From the NCBI GenBank assembly GCA_001970955.1, contig MPUH01000140.1:32795-96794 (forward strand): DNA of 64,000 bases, read 5' to 3'. The stretch comes from Stentor coeruleus. Lineage: Eukaryota > Ciliophora > Heterotrichea > Heterotrichida > Stentoridae. The position numbers and the translations under genes are program-made. The notes under the pieces were generated by a model. The model was not told the origin of the DNA, ran no database searches, and saw only the letters and a program-made list of their open reading frames with translations. Positions 28,157 through 37,443 of the stretch are shown here, one piece after another. Position 1 is the stretch's first letter. Every line of letters begins with the position of its first letter.

Positions 28157-28693
28157 TTAAGCTTCAACAACACAATCCTTGTCAAAATCTTCTGATAATA
28201 CAATATCAATAATATCTCTATTATCACTATCATGTTTTAGCTGTACATCTCCACTCATCTGCCCACAAGCCCAAAGTAATTGATAAGGGTCATCTTTGAT
28301 ATATTCTTTATCATAAACATCTCCTGAAACAACAAGTCTAGACCAAGTATATGTAAAAGTAGCTGAATCATAAACAGGATTGATAATGTTATCATCACCT
28401 CCTAAGTCAGTATCTAATGTTGGTTCTCCATTAGATTCAGCATATCTATCTGAAGGATTATCAGTCAAAATAAAGTTGTTTATATCAGCACCTGTCATTC
28501 CACTTCCATCTTCATCGTATTTCAAACCAATACCAACCCAGCCAAATTCGTCTAAGGTGTCAGATAACAATGTAAGCTTAAAATCTATGTTCAGGCTGTC
28601 TGGGAAAGACCATTCAAGTGTCCATCCTTTAGGAAGACATATTCTACCTGAGAGAGCTAGTCCTAGTAAACAGAGGATTAACAAGTATTTCAT
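28157..28693 (-). CDS. Secreted DOMON-domain protein 2
   Basis: 178 residues. Signal peptide MKYLLILCLLGLALSG, mature start RICLPKGWTLEWSF. DOMON blocks: FKLTLLSDTLDEFGWVGIG, EDGSGMTGADINNFILTD, PSDRYA, ATFTYTWSRLVVSGD, YQLLWACGQMSGDVQLKHD. It is the closest paralogue of copy 1, sharing long stretches around GSGMTG-DINNFILTD and SGDxYDKEYIKD, which points to recent tandem duplication before the piggyBac insertion or spreading around it. There is an extra Cys in WACGQ. Its C-terminus ends shortly after EDFDKDC, without the longer acidic tail of copy 4. Presumed extracellular haem- or sugar-binding protein; role unknown. Confidence 0.83.
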   Translation of the reverse strand: MKYLLILCLLGLALSGRICLPKGWTLEWSFPDSLNIDFKLTLLSDTLDEFGWVGIGLKYDEDGSGMTGADINNFILTDNPSDRYAESNGEPTLDTDLGGDDNIINPVYDSATFTYTWSRLVVSGDVYDKEYIKDDPYQLLWACGQMSGDVQLKHDSDNRDIIDIVLSEDFDKDCVVEA

Positions 28694-28708
28694 TATAACG
28701 GTAACATA
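28694..28708 (-). promoter_or_regulatory. Conserved 5' motif of DOMON gene 2
   Basis: Minus strand reads GTTACCGTTATA directly before ATG. Confidence 0.55.
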
Positions 28709-28890
28709 ACATTTTTCTGGTGGAGATAAAAGAAGAAGAATTTTCTTAGGATAAATCTATGTATGAGTGTTTAATGATTCTGTAAAGGAAAAATACTTGT
28801 TTTCTTAGGGATGATATGAAAGGATAGGCTTTAGATAGAGGAAATGATGGTTTATGGTTGATGGAATGGTTTTATTATAATCATTTTTTT

Positions 28891-29214
28891 TTGTGTAATC
28901 ATTAGAAGAAGAGAGAATTTGATTTTTGTAGTTATTTTTTTTGCCTTGTGGATGGAGAAGGTGAAATTTTGGTGAGTTGCTTGGAATATGGGTTTTATAA
29001 ATGACTGTTATGTAGGATTTTTTTTATTTATGCTTTGATTTCGCATGCTAAANTTGTGTAATCATTAGAAGAAGAGAGAATTTGATTTTTGTAGTTATTT
29101 TTTTTGCCTTGTGGATGAAGAAGGTGAAATTTTGGTGAGTTGCTTGGAATATGGGTTTTATAAATGACTGTTATGTAGGATTTTTTTTATTTATGCTTTG
29201 ATTTCGCATGCTAA
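28891..29214. repeat. Assembly duplication around N at 29053
   Basis: 28891-29051 recurs as 29054-29214 (161 nt, one visible mismatch). Artefact of unmerged contigs; no gene affected. Confidence 0.85.
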
Positions 29215-29223
29215 GAGTTCGTG

Positions 29224-29283
29224 AATTATGTATTTAGATGCGGGTTATGTGTTTTAGATGCAAATTATGTATTTTAGATGCAG
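29224..29283 (+). repeat. Short tandem repeat, three ~20-nt units
   Basis: Units resemble TTATGTATTTTAGATGCAGG with a few substitutions, in the 5' region upstream of DOMON gene 2 and beyond the 3' end of gene 3. A chance 78-codon frame that begins in it is rejected. Confidence 0.65.
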
Positions 29284-29526
29284 GCTAACTATTCAAGTAT
29301 TAAAAAAAAATTTATCCTAAACAAAAAGTCGATTTACTATAAGCTCTCTACCAACGTTACCAGTTTTAATCATATCAATCATAAATATTATCCCATCCTT
29401 AAAAACACACATTTCACACAAAATCCCAAAAATCTTCTTCAACTAAAACAAAAACCTAACCTTTTACAAAATATTCAAAAATCTCACTTACCCTTTACCC
29501 AAAAATCTTACTAACATTCTATCTTA

Positions 29527-30060
29527 TTAAATTCCAGCAATACACCCTTTATCAAAATCCTCTGACAAGATAATATCTTCTATATTCCCATCATCATCCT
29601 TCCTAATCTGCTCATGAACAATAATTTCCCCATAAGCCCAAAGAAGTTTATAATTATCTCCTTTAATATAAACCTTATCATAAATATCCCCAGAATCAAT
29701 TAACCTTCTCCAAGTATACACATAATTCTTATCATCATAATCTGAAACAATTATATCATCAGTTCCTCCAAATTCTTTATCAGATGGCGGTTCACCATAA
29801 GCTTCAGCATAACTATCAATAGGTAATTCATTCAATATAATATTATTTATATCAGCACCAGCCATTCTATAACCTTCTTCATCATATTTAAAGCCGATGC
29901 TAACCCATTCATATCTCTCTATAGTCTCTTGATCCAAAGTTAATGTAAACTCTATTGTCAAATCATTAGGGAAAGTCCATTCAACAACCCATCTTCTGTC
30001 TAAACAAATCCTTCCTGATAAGACTAAACCAAAAATACCAAGTAGTAATAAGCATTTCAT
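29527..30060 (-). CDS. Secreted DOMON-domain protein 3
   Basis: 177 residues. Signal peptide MKCLLLLGIFGLVLSG, mature start RICLDRRWVVEWTF. DOMON blocks are present but more diverged than in copies 1 and 2: YEWVSIGFKYDEEGYRMAGADINNIIL (Val-Ser-Ile-Gly instead of Val-Gly-Ile-Gly), YVYTWRRLIDSGD, YKLLWAYGEIIVHEQIRKD. The MKH element of copy 1 is replaced by QIRKD, so a His ligand there is lost, suggesting altered or no haem binding. Conserved Cys pair kept (ICL and GC near the end). It lies only 45 nt downstream of the stop-start gap from copy 4, on the same strand. Confidence 0.8.
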   Translation of the reverse strand: MKCLLLLGIFGLVLSGRICLDRRWVVEWTFPNDLTIEFTLTLDQETIERYEWVSIGFKYDEEGYRMAGADINNIILNELPIDSYAEAYGEPPSDKEFGGTDDIIVSDYDDKNYVYTWRRLIDSGDIYDKVYIKGDNYKLLWAYGEIIVHEQIRKDDDGNIEDIILSEDFDKGCIAGI

Positions 30061-30075
30061 AATAACGGTAACCTT
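30061..30075 (-). promoter_or_regulatory. Conserved 5' motif of DOMON gene 3
   Basis: Minus strand reads GTTACCGTTATT directly before ATG. The spacer to gene 4's stop is only 45 nt, so this element must lie within whatever separates the two transcripts. Confidence 0.55.
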
Positions 30076-30105
30076 TCTAAATTTTCTAATTATTATCGCT
30101 AATAA

Positions 30106-30708
30106 CTAATCTATTTCAATCAGTTCATCATCATCTGGTTTTCCATATTCAATTGAATTTTCTTCACCTTCTGGGCATCCACTAGAAAATTCTGAGTCCA
30201 ATACAATAAGAGTCACATCACGATCTACTGTGAAATGTTTCATCTGTATACCATCAATAACATCACCTCTTGCCCATAATAGTTTGTATCCTTTCCCTTT
30301 TGTATAAGTTTTATCATGTTTATCTCCTGATATCAAAGGTCTGACCCATGAAAATACCCTAATACCATCTACATATGATGCTGTTGTCATATGATTATCT
30401 TCTGTACCACCATATTTAGCATCTTCATCTGGCATTCCGTTAGTTAAAGCGGTTCTATCAGTGAAAGTACCCCCAAATATTATGTTGGTTATATCAGCAC
30501 CGACCATTGCTACACCAGCTTCTTCATCATATTTAAGCCCAATACCAACCCAGCCATAGTTCTCTGATGTATCAGGATCAAGAGTTAACTTAAAGCCTAT
30601 TTCTTCGTTAGCTGTAAAAGACCATTCAAAGACCCAACCTTTAGGAAGGCAAGTTTTTCCGGCATGAATCCCAACTACAAGTGCTAAAGCGATAATAGTT
30701 TTTAGCAT
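30106..30708 (-). CDS. Secreted DOMON-domain protein 4 (most diverged copy)
   Basis: 200 residues. Signal peptide MLKTIIALALVVGIHA, mature start GKTCLPKGWVFEWSF. DOMON blocks: GFKLTLDPDTSENYGWVGIGL, EEAGVAMVGADITNIIFGG, RVFSWVRPLISGDKHDKTY, YKLLWARGDVIDGIQMKHFTVDRD. It keeps the Met-Val-Gly-Ala-Asp and Met-Lys-His elements. It has a longer acidic tail (GKPDDDELIEID) after the conserved Cys. It is the only copy without the CCGTTAT element at its start, so it may be regulated differently or be the founding copy. It is divergent from the zinc-finger/Kelch-like gene. Confidence 0.82.
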   Translation of the reverse strand: MLKTIIALALVVGIHAGKTCLPKGWVFEWSFTANEEIGFKLTLDPDTSENYGWVGIGLKYDEEAGVAMVGADITNIIFGGTFTDRTALTNGMPDEDAKYGGTEDNHMTTASYVDGIRVFSWVRPLISGDKHDKTYTKGKGYKLLWARGDVIDGIQMKHFTVDRDVTLIVLDSEFSSGCPEGEENSIEYGKPDDDELIEID

Positions 30709-31356
30709 AATTAAATTACAAAAAAACGCTTAGTCATTTTTTATGGCAGTGCATTTAGTATATGATTTTAGTTTAGGGATAAGATTTTAAGGTAAATACT
30801 AGGAATTTAATAGATTTTTATATGCAGCGGGTATTAGTAAGGGTAGATGTTGAGTTTGATAAGGGTATGTGAAGATATAAAATTATGTTTACTTTGGGTT
30901 ATTAGGAATAGATAGTGTGGATATGAGTACTGTTATAGTGAAAATATTATATAAAGTGTATAAGAATTATAAGAAAAACTGTTTAAGAGGCAAGATTGAA
31001 AAGACCCTTTTGAAATATTTTATATCATAATAAATCATCACTTATAATAATACATAAACATATAAATTTACGATAAAATGCTTCATAAAGTCCAAATACC
31101 AACTTATATAAACAAAATTTACTAACCTTCATATAATCAACACGCATTTTTTAAAAAACTATCATACAAACATATTAAAAAATCATATACTTATAATATA
31201 AAAATCTAACTTTATAGATTGTAATTTTTATATAAACTTATACCAGCAAACTATTCATGCTTCCAAATAGCAAATATCTTAACCACTTCAAATCCACAAA
31301 AAAAAAACCTTCCATCCTACAAAATCCATTGTAATATAGTATAAATATAATAACAT
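30709..31356. other. Divergent intergenic region
   Basis: Holds the 5' flanks of DOMON gene 4 (minus) and the zinc-finger/Kelch-like gene (plus). Polarity switches near 31000. No motif or frame supported. Confidence 0.5.
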
Positions 31357-33600
31357 ATGAATCAAAACTACCAGGCAATTCCAAACAATGATAAAATTTG
31401 CACTGTATGCAATTCTCCAATAAAACCATTAACCTTAAACAGCGGCCTGATCCTTTGTAATACTTGCCTTCATAAATACAAAAATTCTTCTAATAAAGTC
31501 TGCCAGCATTGCAAAACTCCTTGTATGTCATTTTTACCTTGTAAACATCCTCTCTGTAGCTTATGCGCATCATCATCCACAACACCTAGAATCTGTATTC
31601 TTTGTAATATAAAATGTTGTTATTGTAAATCAGCCCGAGCTCGTAATTCAAAATCTATATGCCCACAACATAAAAACTGTAAAAAATGTGGCCAACAGCT
31701 TAATAACATTCAAAAAGAATGTTTAATATGTCAAAACCTTATAGGAAAAATCACATGCTCCAGATGTAAAAAAGTTGATTTTTCTATATCTTCCCCATGT
31801 GGAACATCATCCCATGGACTTTGTAACTCTTGCACTCAAATGTTATCTTTTAAATGCTATAAATGTGAAACATGTTTTTATTGTAATAATAGTTTAAACA
31901 CAGAAAGACAATGTGAACATAGAATTGTAAATAATCCTAATATTCCAATACAAAAAAATAGTGGATTAAGTATTTATAATCCAATAGAAGGTTTTAGAAT
32001 CCCTTTAAATGAAAAAAAAAATTGCGTTGTTTGTAGTAATGAAAATACTGGATGCTATAGTTTTCCTTGTAAACATTTTTATTGTTATGATTGTAAAGAA
32101 AAAGGTATTTATGAATGCCCTTTATGTGAAAAATGCAATGAATGTTTTTCTATAACCAATTGTCAATCAGGGTTATGTGGGCATAAACTATGCTTATTGT
32201 GTATTAAAAAATCATATTGTTTACGTTGTATTAAAAAAAACACATTTTTTAAATGTTGTGCATGTCGTAGTTTAACTTTGAAGAAAAACTTAAAGAAAAT
32301 GATCTGTTCACATAAAATATGCTTAAAATGTTTTGAAAGTTCGAAAGAATGTGATAAATGTTCTAAGAAGTTTATTGTAAATGATTCTATTAAATGTTGT
32401 TATTGTAATAATCCAGCATGGCTTTTGGTAGAAAATTATGGTAATTTTAGACTTTATATGTGTAGAAAACATTATGAGGAATTAGGTAAGTATCATGAAA
32501 TTGATGAGAAAAGCTTGATAGTTAATATAAGGAATGATATGAAAAATGAGATATTAGGGGATATTGATTATCAGATAAAAATGGTTAATGAACTTTCGGC
32601 GAATGCTGTAAAAAATGTGAATGAGGTGATAAAAAAAATTAATGAGGCAATGAGGAATATTGTTAAAAGATATTCTGATGAAATACAAAAGCTTATAAGT
32701 TTGAAGAATGATGTTATTATGAGGGAGATTATTTTAAAAAGTGATTTTGATATGATTTCTAGGAAGTCATATCCGTATATGTTTATTAAAGAGGAAAGTT
32801 TAGATAAATTAACTGAAAAGTTGTGTTGTTTAATTTCAACATGTTTAATAGAAGAAAATATGCAAGATAAATACCTGAGTTACTATTCTCCAAGCCAACA
32901 AGGTTTAGTTCGAATATCTCTAAAAACTTTTTCTCAAAAACTCCTACCAAACAGCCCAAATTCATTCGAAACCGGATATAAAAACCAAATAATAAAAATC
33001 AGTTCAAACTCTTACTTCATATGTGGAGGCTATAATAAAATTTCTCTTTCAACCGCATATATACTAAACATGAAATCTTTAACTTATAAACAACTTCCAT
33101 CAAGTTATATTTCAATATCAGAATCATCTTCAATATACATCCACCCTTATATTTACATCTTTCTAAGCATAAAAAAAATCTGCATAAATTTTGATTTGAC
33201 AATAAAAGAATGGAAAAAAATAAATTATATGCCTGAAACATATAAAAATGGTACAACATGTTTATATGGTTCTAAAATATTATTATGTGGAACTGAACTT
33301 GAGTATATTTTACAATTTTATCCTGAACATAATATTTATCAACAATTGTCTGTTTTAAATAGAGGGTTAAAAGTATTTTGTGATTGTTTTTTACTTATTG
33401 ATGGAGATGGGATAATTCAAATATTAGATGGACAGTTTTATAAAATAAGCCAAATATGCGATTTGAATTGTAGTGAATTGATTACGAGTTGTGTTGGGAA
33501 AAGAGGTGGGAAGTATTATTTTGTGGGAAATAATGAGAAAGTTATGGTTTTTGATAGTGTAGATTATAGTGTAAGGGTAGTTTATGATAAGAAAAGGTGA
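31357..33600 (+). CDS. Multi-zinc-finger protein with C-terminal Kelch-like propeller
   Basis: 747 residues, no introns. Residues ~15-360 hold more than 40 cysteines in repeated Cys-x2-Cys pairs with interspersed His, forming several RING/RBR-like fingers (CTVCNSPIKP, SFLPCKHPLCSLC, CVVCSNENTGCYSFPCKHF, CHSF-type CGHKLCLLC, CSHKICLKCF). Residues ~390-470 are a coiled coil. Residues ~500-745 contain beta-propeller-like repeats (YFICGGYNKISLSTAYILNMKSLTYK, KNGTTCLYGSKILLCG), consistent with degenerate Kelch blades. The order zinc fingers, coiled coil, propeller resembles TRIM-type E3 ligases, with substrate capture by the propeller (inference). Which fingers are true RINGs cannot be settled by eye. 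Confidence 0.75.
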   Translation: MNQNYQAIPNNDKICTVCNSPIKPLTLNSGLILCNTCLHKYKNSSNKVCQHCKTPCMSFLPCKHPLCSLCASSSTTPRICILCNIKCCYCKSARARNSKSICPQHKNCKKCGQQLNNIQKECLICQNLIGKITCSRCKKVDFSISSPCGTSSHGLCNSCTQMLSFKCYKCETCFYCNNSLNTERQCEHRIVNNPNIPIQKNSGLSIYNPIEGFRIPLNEKKNCVVCSNENTGCYSFPCKHFYCYDCKEKGIYECPLCEKCNECFSITNCQSGLCGHKLCLLCIKKSYCLRCIKKNTFFKCCACRSLTLKKNLKKMICSHKICLKCFESSKECDKCSKKFIVNDSIKCCYCNNPAWLLVENYGNFRLYMCRKHYEELGKYHEIDEKSLIVNIRNDMKNEILGDIDYQIKMVNELSANAVKNVNEVIKKINEAMRNIVKRYSDEIQKLISLKNDVIMREIILKSDFDMISRKSYPYMFIKEESLDKLTEKLCCLISTCLIEENMQDKYLSYYSPSQQGLVRISLKTFSQKLLPNSPNSFETGYKNQIIKISSNSYFICGGYNKISLSTAYILNMKSLTYKQLPSSYISISESSSIYIHPYIYIFLSIKKICINFDLTIKEWKKINYMPETYKNGTTCLYGSKILLCGTELEYILQFYPEHNIYQQLSVLNRGLKVFCDCFLLIDGDGIIQILDGQFYKISQICDLNCSELITSCVGKRGGKYYFVGNNEKVMVFDSVDYSVRVVYDKKR

Positions 33601-34159
33601 TAAGTAGTTAATATATTTTTTTTTTATGAGAATCTGAGTTATATTGTCTTATAGGGTTGATTATGGGCTTTTTTATATAGTTTAAGGTGTTTTTGGTATA
33701 TTATTTCTTAAAAGAGTTTTATGTAGTATTTTGATATTGTATTGTTATAGTAAAGATCCTAATAAAAAATCCAGATTATCGAAATATTTACTAAATAAAC
33801 AATTAAAAATCATCAAATCCTCATGTGGCATGCCTCATCATCATTTTTAGCTTTTAACCCCAAATCATTATTTTATCAAAAAAATACCACATCTCTAATC
33901 TTAAATACCTTCTCCCACTTACTCCACACAAAAACTTCATATTTTTCCTTTATTCATATCACATTCTCCCAATACCTCTAAATCTTTTTACCCAAAGCCT
34001 AAATCATCCATAAAAACCTATCATAAAACATAAAAACCTTTCCAACCCTGCAAAAAATCCTAATTATTTACCAATTCCAAATCTATTTTTCCAAAACATA
34101 CCTAATAATAAAAACAACAACATTTTTTCCCCTTTTGCACAACTATCTTTATATATAAT
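33601..34159. other. Intergenic, no gene seen
   Basis: 33601-33740 is G/T-rich; 33760-34140 is C/A-rich and nearly G-free. No frame or hairpin supported. Confidence 0.55.
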
Positions 34160-34765
34160 ATGGACAGGACGTCAACTACTTTTGACTACCTTGTCAAGTT
34201 GCTTATTTTAGGAGATGGTAAAGTTGGAAAGACAAGCATACTTTTAAGATTTACTGAAGATTACTTTCCAACTTCGCACATTCAAACTCTTGGTATTGAT
34301 TTCAAGCTAAAATTGCAAACTATCGAAGGGAAAATGTATAAATTTCAAGTCTGGGACACGGCTGGACAAGAAAGGTTTAGGAAACTCACAACTGCGTATT
34401 ATAAAAACGCTAAAGGGATTATTTTAGTATTTGATGTCTCAAGAAAAGAATCATTTGAAATGGTCACTTTCTGGATGTCTGAAATCCAAAAGCATGCACT
34501 TGAAGGTGTTGTAAAAGTTTTAGTAGGTAATCAGATAGATAAAGAAAATCGTGAAGTTGCAAGACAAGAAGGGAAATCTAAAGCGGATGAACTTGGTGTT
34601 GAGTATTTTGAAACTAGTGCTAAAACAGGTGTGGGTATTGAAGAACTTTTCAGATATATGGCGATAAATACAAGGTTAGTTGAGGATAGTAAAGTAATAG
34701 ATCCAAGGAATAGTGTTAAGCTCAAAAAGGAATCTCCTAAAAAACGCTGCTGCTCAAAAAGCTAG
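34160..34765 (+). CDS. Rab-family small GTPase with altered guanine-specificity motif
   Basis: 201 residues, no introns. P-loop GDGKVGKT (18-25), switch I TLGIDFKLK, WDTAGQERFRKLT (65-77, Gln70 present) and ETSAKTG (151-157) are all Rab-type; the RabF1 IDFK stretch and WDTAGQE mark the Rab family. The C-terminus KKRCCSKS has a double cysteine suitable for geranylgeranylation, though two residues longer than the commonest CC endings. Odd point: the G4 motif, normally NKxD, is NQID (124-127), replacing the Lys that packs on the guanine. It should bind GTP more weakly. The closest animal group looks like Rab8/10/1 by general sequence, not proven. The gene ends 95 nt before a hairpin-rich stretch. 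Confidence 0.9.
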   Translation: MDRTSTTFDYLVKLLILGDGKVGKTSILLRFTEDYFPTSHIQTLGIDFKLKLQTIEGKMYKFQVWDTAGQERFRKLTTAYYKNAKGIILVFDVSRKESFEMVTFWMSEIQKHALEGVVKVLVGNQIDKENREVARQEGKSKADELGVEYFETSAKTGVGIEELFRYMAINTRLVEDSKVIDPRNSVKLKKESPKKRCCSKS

Positions 34766-35334
34766 AATGGCTTTATCTTTTTAATAGATGCATTTCTTAA
34801 TAAAAATAATTAAAGAAAGATTGCGTTTTTTTATGGGGAAAGTTTAAAGTGGGTGATAGTTAAGGTGGCATGGTTTAAACCTTGTCCGATCGAGGTTTGT
34901 TTGTCCTACGATCGCTTTCTTTAGGCAGATTTGGTATATTAAACCACTCGTTGTCGCTGATTATGTGACTCTTTATTTGGTTCAGGTCTTTACTTATGGG
35001 GAAATGTATATTGGATTGAGATATGCTATTTATGAAGCTGCTGAGGATATTATGTGAAGGATTTGATTGAGTGAATTAGCCTTTTTTGTGTTAGGAGATA
35101 TATTTGTAGTAATAGTTTAATCTAGTTGTTGATATTTTATATATATTTATCACCCATTACACCACAAAATTTCCTTAAAAAAATCCTCTCCTAAGTTTTC
35201 TTTACACATCAAATAATTAATCCTTACCTTTATCATATAAACTTTCCTATCAATATCTGAAAATCTTATCTCAATATCGTATATAATTTTTACTATAAAA
35301 GTTTTCTTATAATATTTTCTAATTATCTAATTTC
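34766..35334. other. Intergenic with a structured, less AT-rich core
   Basis: 34871-34970 has 41 G/C per 100 by direct count versus 24 in 35101-35200. Hairpins are described separately. The rest is featureless. Confidence 0.5.
34871..34970. ncRNA. Candidate structured RNA downstream of the Rab gene
   Basis: TGGTTTAA (34871-34878) pairs with TTAAACCA (34939-34946), enclosing a hairpin CGATCG/CGATCG (34887-34892 with 34909-34914) extended by AGG/CCT past one bulge. A second hairpin GTCGC/GTGAC follows at about 34953-34969. Locally raised G/C content supports a functional RNA. Strand unknown. It does not match tRNA (no GTTCGA box), 5S, U1-U6 or SRP core motifs. Alternative: a 3' UTR element of the Rab transcript. 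Confidence 0.38.
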
Positions 35335-36390
35335 TTATTTATTAATTGGTGGAGTTACATTATAAGCTCCAGGTCCCGGCATCCAAGATTTACTCTTAGC
35401 AGCCATTTCTGAATATCTACTAAAAATTGATTTGCTTATTTTTGTCATTCTATCTTTTGGTATAACAATATGTTGAGTATAAGCATTATCTACATTCTTA
35501 TAAAACCCAACACCTGGAATGAATTTCTTCGAATTTATTTTTCCTTCAATTAAATTCGGCGCTTTGGACTTTGGGAAAAAAACAGCATAAGTTCTTTTTT
35601 TTTGCCCTTCTTTCATAAAATTTTTCTCTAAGTTTTCAAGATAACCAGGGCCGACTGGGGATTTTTCTTCATTTTTTGCTAGTTTGTGTTGATAATATTT
35701 AAAAACTGGGCTTTTCCTTTCACGTTTTGCATACTATATATTTTTTACTGCTTTATCTCTAACATCTTCATTAGGAAAATATTGACCTGGGCTCGGTGTC
35801 TCTTCTGCATAAAATTGTGTTGTGCTTAAAAATGATACAACTTCTCCTTTGCCCATTTTGCCTAGAATAGCTCTTTTTGGGCTTTCATTTTTACCTTTTT
35901 CAATAAGAAAATATGNCGTCTCTTCTGCATAAAATTGTGTTGTGCTTAAAAATGATACAACTTCTCCTTTACCCATTTTGCCTAGAATAGCTCTTTTTGG
36001 GCTTTCATTTTTACCTTTTTCAATAAGAAAATATGTACCAGGACCTGGGGTTTTAGAACCTTGTTTCATTGTATCGTCGAGGTAATTTTTTTTCTGGGCT
36101 TTAAGGAATTTTCCGTTACTAGGTTTCCAGTAACGATTTGAGAGTTGACCAAATGTTGGTGAATATTTCGAACAGTCTGGGTCTTTAGCTTTTTTCATAG
36201 CTAAAGAAAACATGTCTAGTTTTTTAGCTTTTGAGAATTTTGTCTCTTTTACGATTAGTAGTTGGGAACTTTTAGAAATCTTATAGCCTTCGATACCCCA
36301 GTCGCCGTTATTACCTTTGTTTAGTTGATATATTTCTTGTATTGGTAGTGTTGGTTTCTTTAGTGGTGATTCATTTGGAGTACGTGACAT
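35335..36390 (-). CDS. PG-rich (STPGR/SHIPPO) axonemal protein, one 15-nt intron, assembly-duplicated segment
   Basis: Exons 36390-35749 and 35733-35335. After removing the artificial 120-nt repeat around the N at 35916 the protein is ~306 residues. It carries sperm-tail PG-rich repeats: TPGPGTYFLIEKG, PSPGQYFPNED, SPVGPGYLEN, IPGVGFYKN and MPGPGAYNV, spaced by basic linkers. STPGR proteins are microtubule-associated components of cilia and flagella. Splicing joins RDKA to YAKRERKSPVFKYYQHK and restores the run of repeats; without it the frame stops at a TAG within the intron. It shares a 176-nt divergent promoter region with the TBC gene. Confidence 0.85.
35734..35748 (-). other. 15-nt intron in STPGR gene
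   Basis: Minus strand GTAAAAAATATATAG, phase 0; the intron itself ends in an in-frame TAG. Confidence 0.88.
35798..36035. repeat. Assembly duplication around N at 35916
   Basis: 35798-35915 recurs as 35918-36035, inside the STPGR coding region. The period of 120 keeps the frame and falsely doubles about 40 residues. One mismatch. Confidence 0.87.
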
Positions 36391-36566
36391 ATTGTATTTA
36401 TATCAGGTTTAGCTTAACTTTTATATATGAGGAAGTTTATTTTAGATATTGATATGATTTTATTGTATAATTAGGTATTTTATAGCTTTTTAGTGTAGAA
36501 TAAAACCCTTCCAACTCTACCTATCTTTAACAACTCAAATATTTTCATGTTTTTTTCAACTATAAT

Positions 36567-37400
36567 ATGTCACAAACTGACTCCTACTGTATCCTCCCAG
36601 CAAAAGTATACGAATACTCAAGCGAAGAGTGGGAAAAAATCCTACAAATCGGGGTAATCCACAACTTTGATCAGGATCGGCTTAAAGTTAGTATGAAATC
36701 AGGCATTCCAGACAACTTACGTAAAGAAATCTGGCTTTTTCTAACCCGATCTCGACTAGCTGCAGCTCCAAATGTTTATCTTCGTCTTCTCTCAGAACCA
36801 GATGATTCAGTTATGAGTAGAATCCAAAGAGACCTTCATAGAACTTTTCCATCAATGAAAGAATTAAATTTACAGAGTTTATGTAATATTCTTATAGCTT
36901 ATTCACAGTTTGATATGGAAGTTGGATATTGTCAAGGAATGGGTTTTGTTGCTGGAGTTTTACTTTTGGTTATTGAAGAAGAAGAATTAGTTTTTTGGAG
37001 CCTTGTGTATATTATGTATGATAAAAATTGGCGAGCTGTGTATTTGAATAACACGCCTAAGTTGAATCAGCTTTTAACCGAACTTGAATCTAACATAAAA
37101 CAGGGTCTACCCAAAGTCTACAAACGGATGTGCAAAGAAGGTGTTCAAATGGTAATGCTATCCCAATACTTCATCACAATCCTCGCTTACAAAGTAAAAA
37201 ACCGTTTTGCCGTCAGAGTTATGGACATGTTTCTCTGTATAGGTGAACAAGTTATAATCAAAAGCCTATACACGATGTTACGTCTAAAACAAGAAAAAAT
37301 CCTCAAACTAAAAAATGAGTACCTTTTCAGATACCTAATAGAAACCCTAGTATCTGAATGTTATGACGAATATCATACAACAACATTATTTGCTGATTAA
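36567..37400 (+). CDS. TBC-domain Rab GTPase-activating protein
   Basis: 277 residues, no introns, essentially one TBC domain. SGIPDNLRKEIWLFLT opens the domain; RIQRDLHRTFPS holds the arginine finger (Arg92) and GYCQGMGFVAG the glutamine finger (Gln123), so the dual-finger catalytic pair is intact. Later blocks ELVFWSLVYIM, MLSQYFITILAYKV and RVMDMFLCIGEQ also match. It should stimulate GTP hydrolysis by a Rab; which one is unknown. It is short, with no extra PH or coiled-coil region. The LMBR1-type gene starts 43 nt after its stop on the same strand. Confidence 0.9.
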   Translation: MSQTDSYCILPAKVYEYSSEEWEKILQIGVIHNFDQDRLKVSMKSGIPDNLRKEIWLFLTRSRLAAAPNVYLRLLSEPDDSVMSRIQRDLHRTFPSMKELNLQSLCNILIAYSQFDMEVGYCQGMGFVAGVLLLVIEEEELVFWSLVYIMYDKNWRAVYLNNTPKLNQLLTELESNIKQGLPKVYKRMCKEGVQMVMLSQYFITILAYKVKNRFAVRVMDMFLCIGEQVIIKSLYTMLRLKQEKILKLKNEYLFRYLIETLVSECYDEYHTTTLFAD

Positions 37401-37443
37401 ACACATCCCTTAAGTCTTTTAAAATATTAAAATCGCCATAAAA

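Noticed and set aside
29278-29514. 78-codon frame overlapping the short tandem repeat
   Set aside because: Lys/Asn/Thr-rich product of a C/A-rich spacer; starts inside a repeat.
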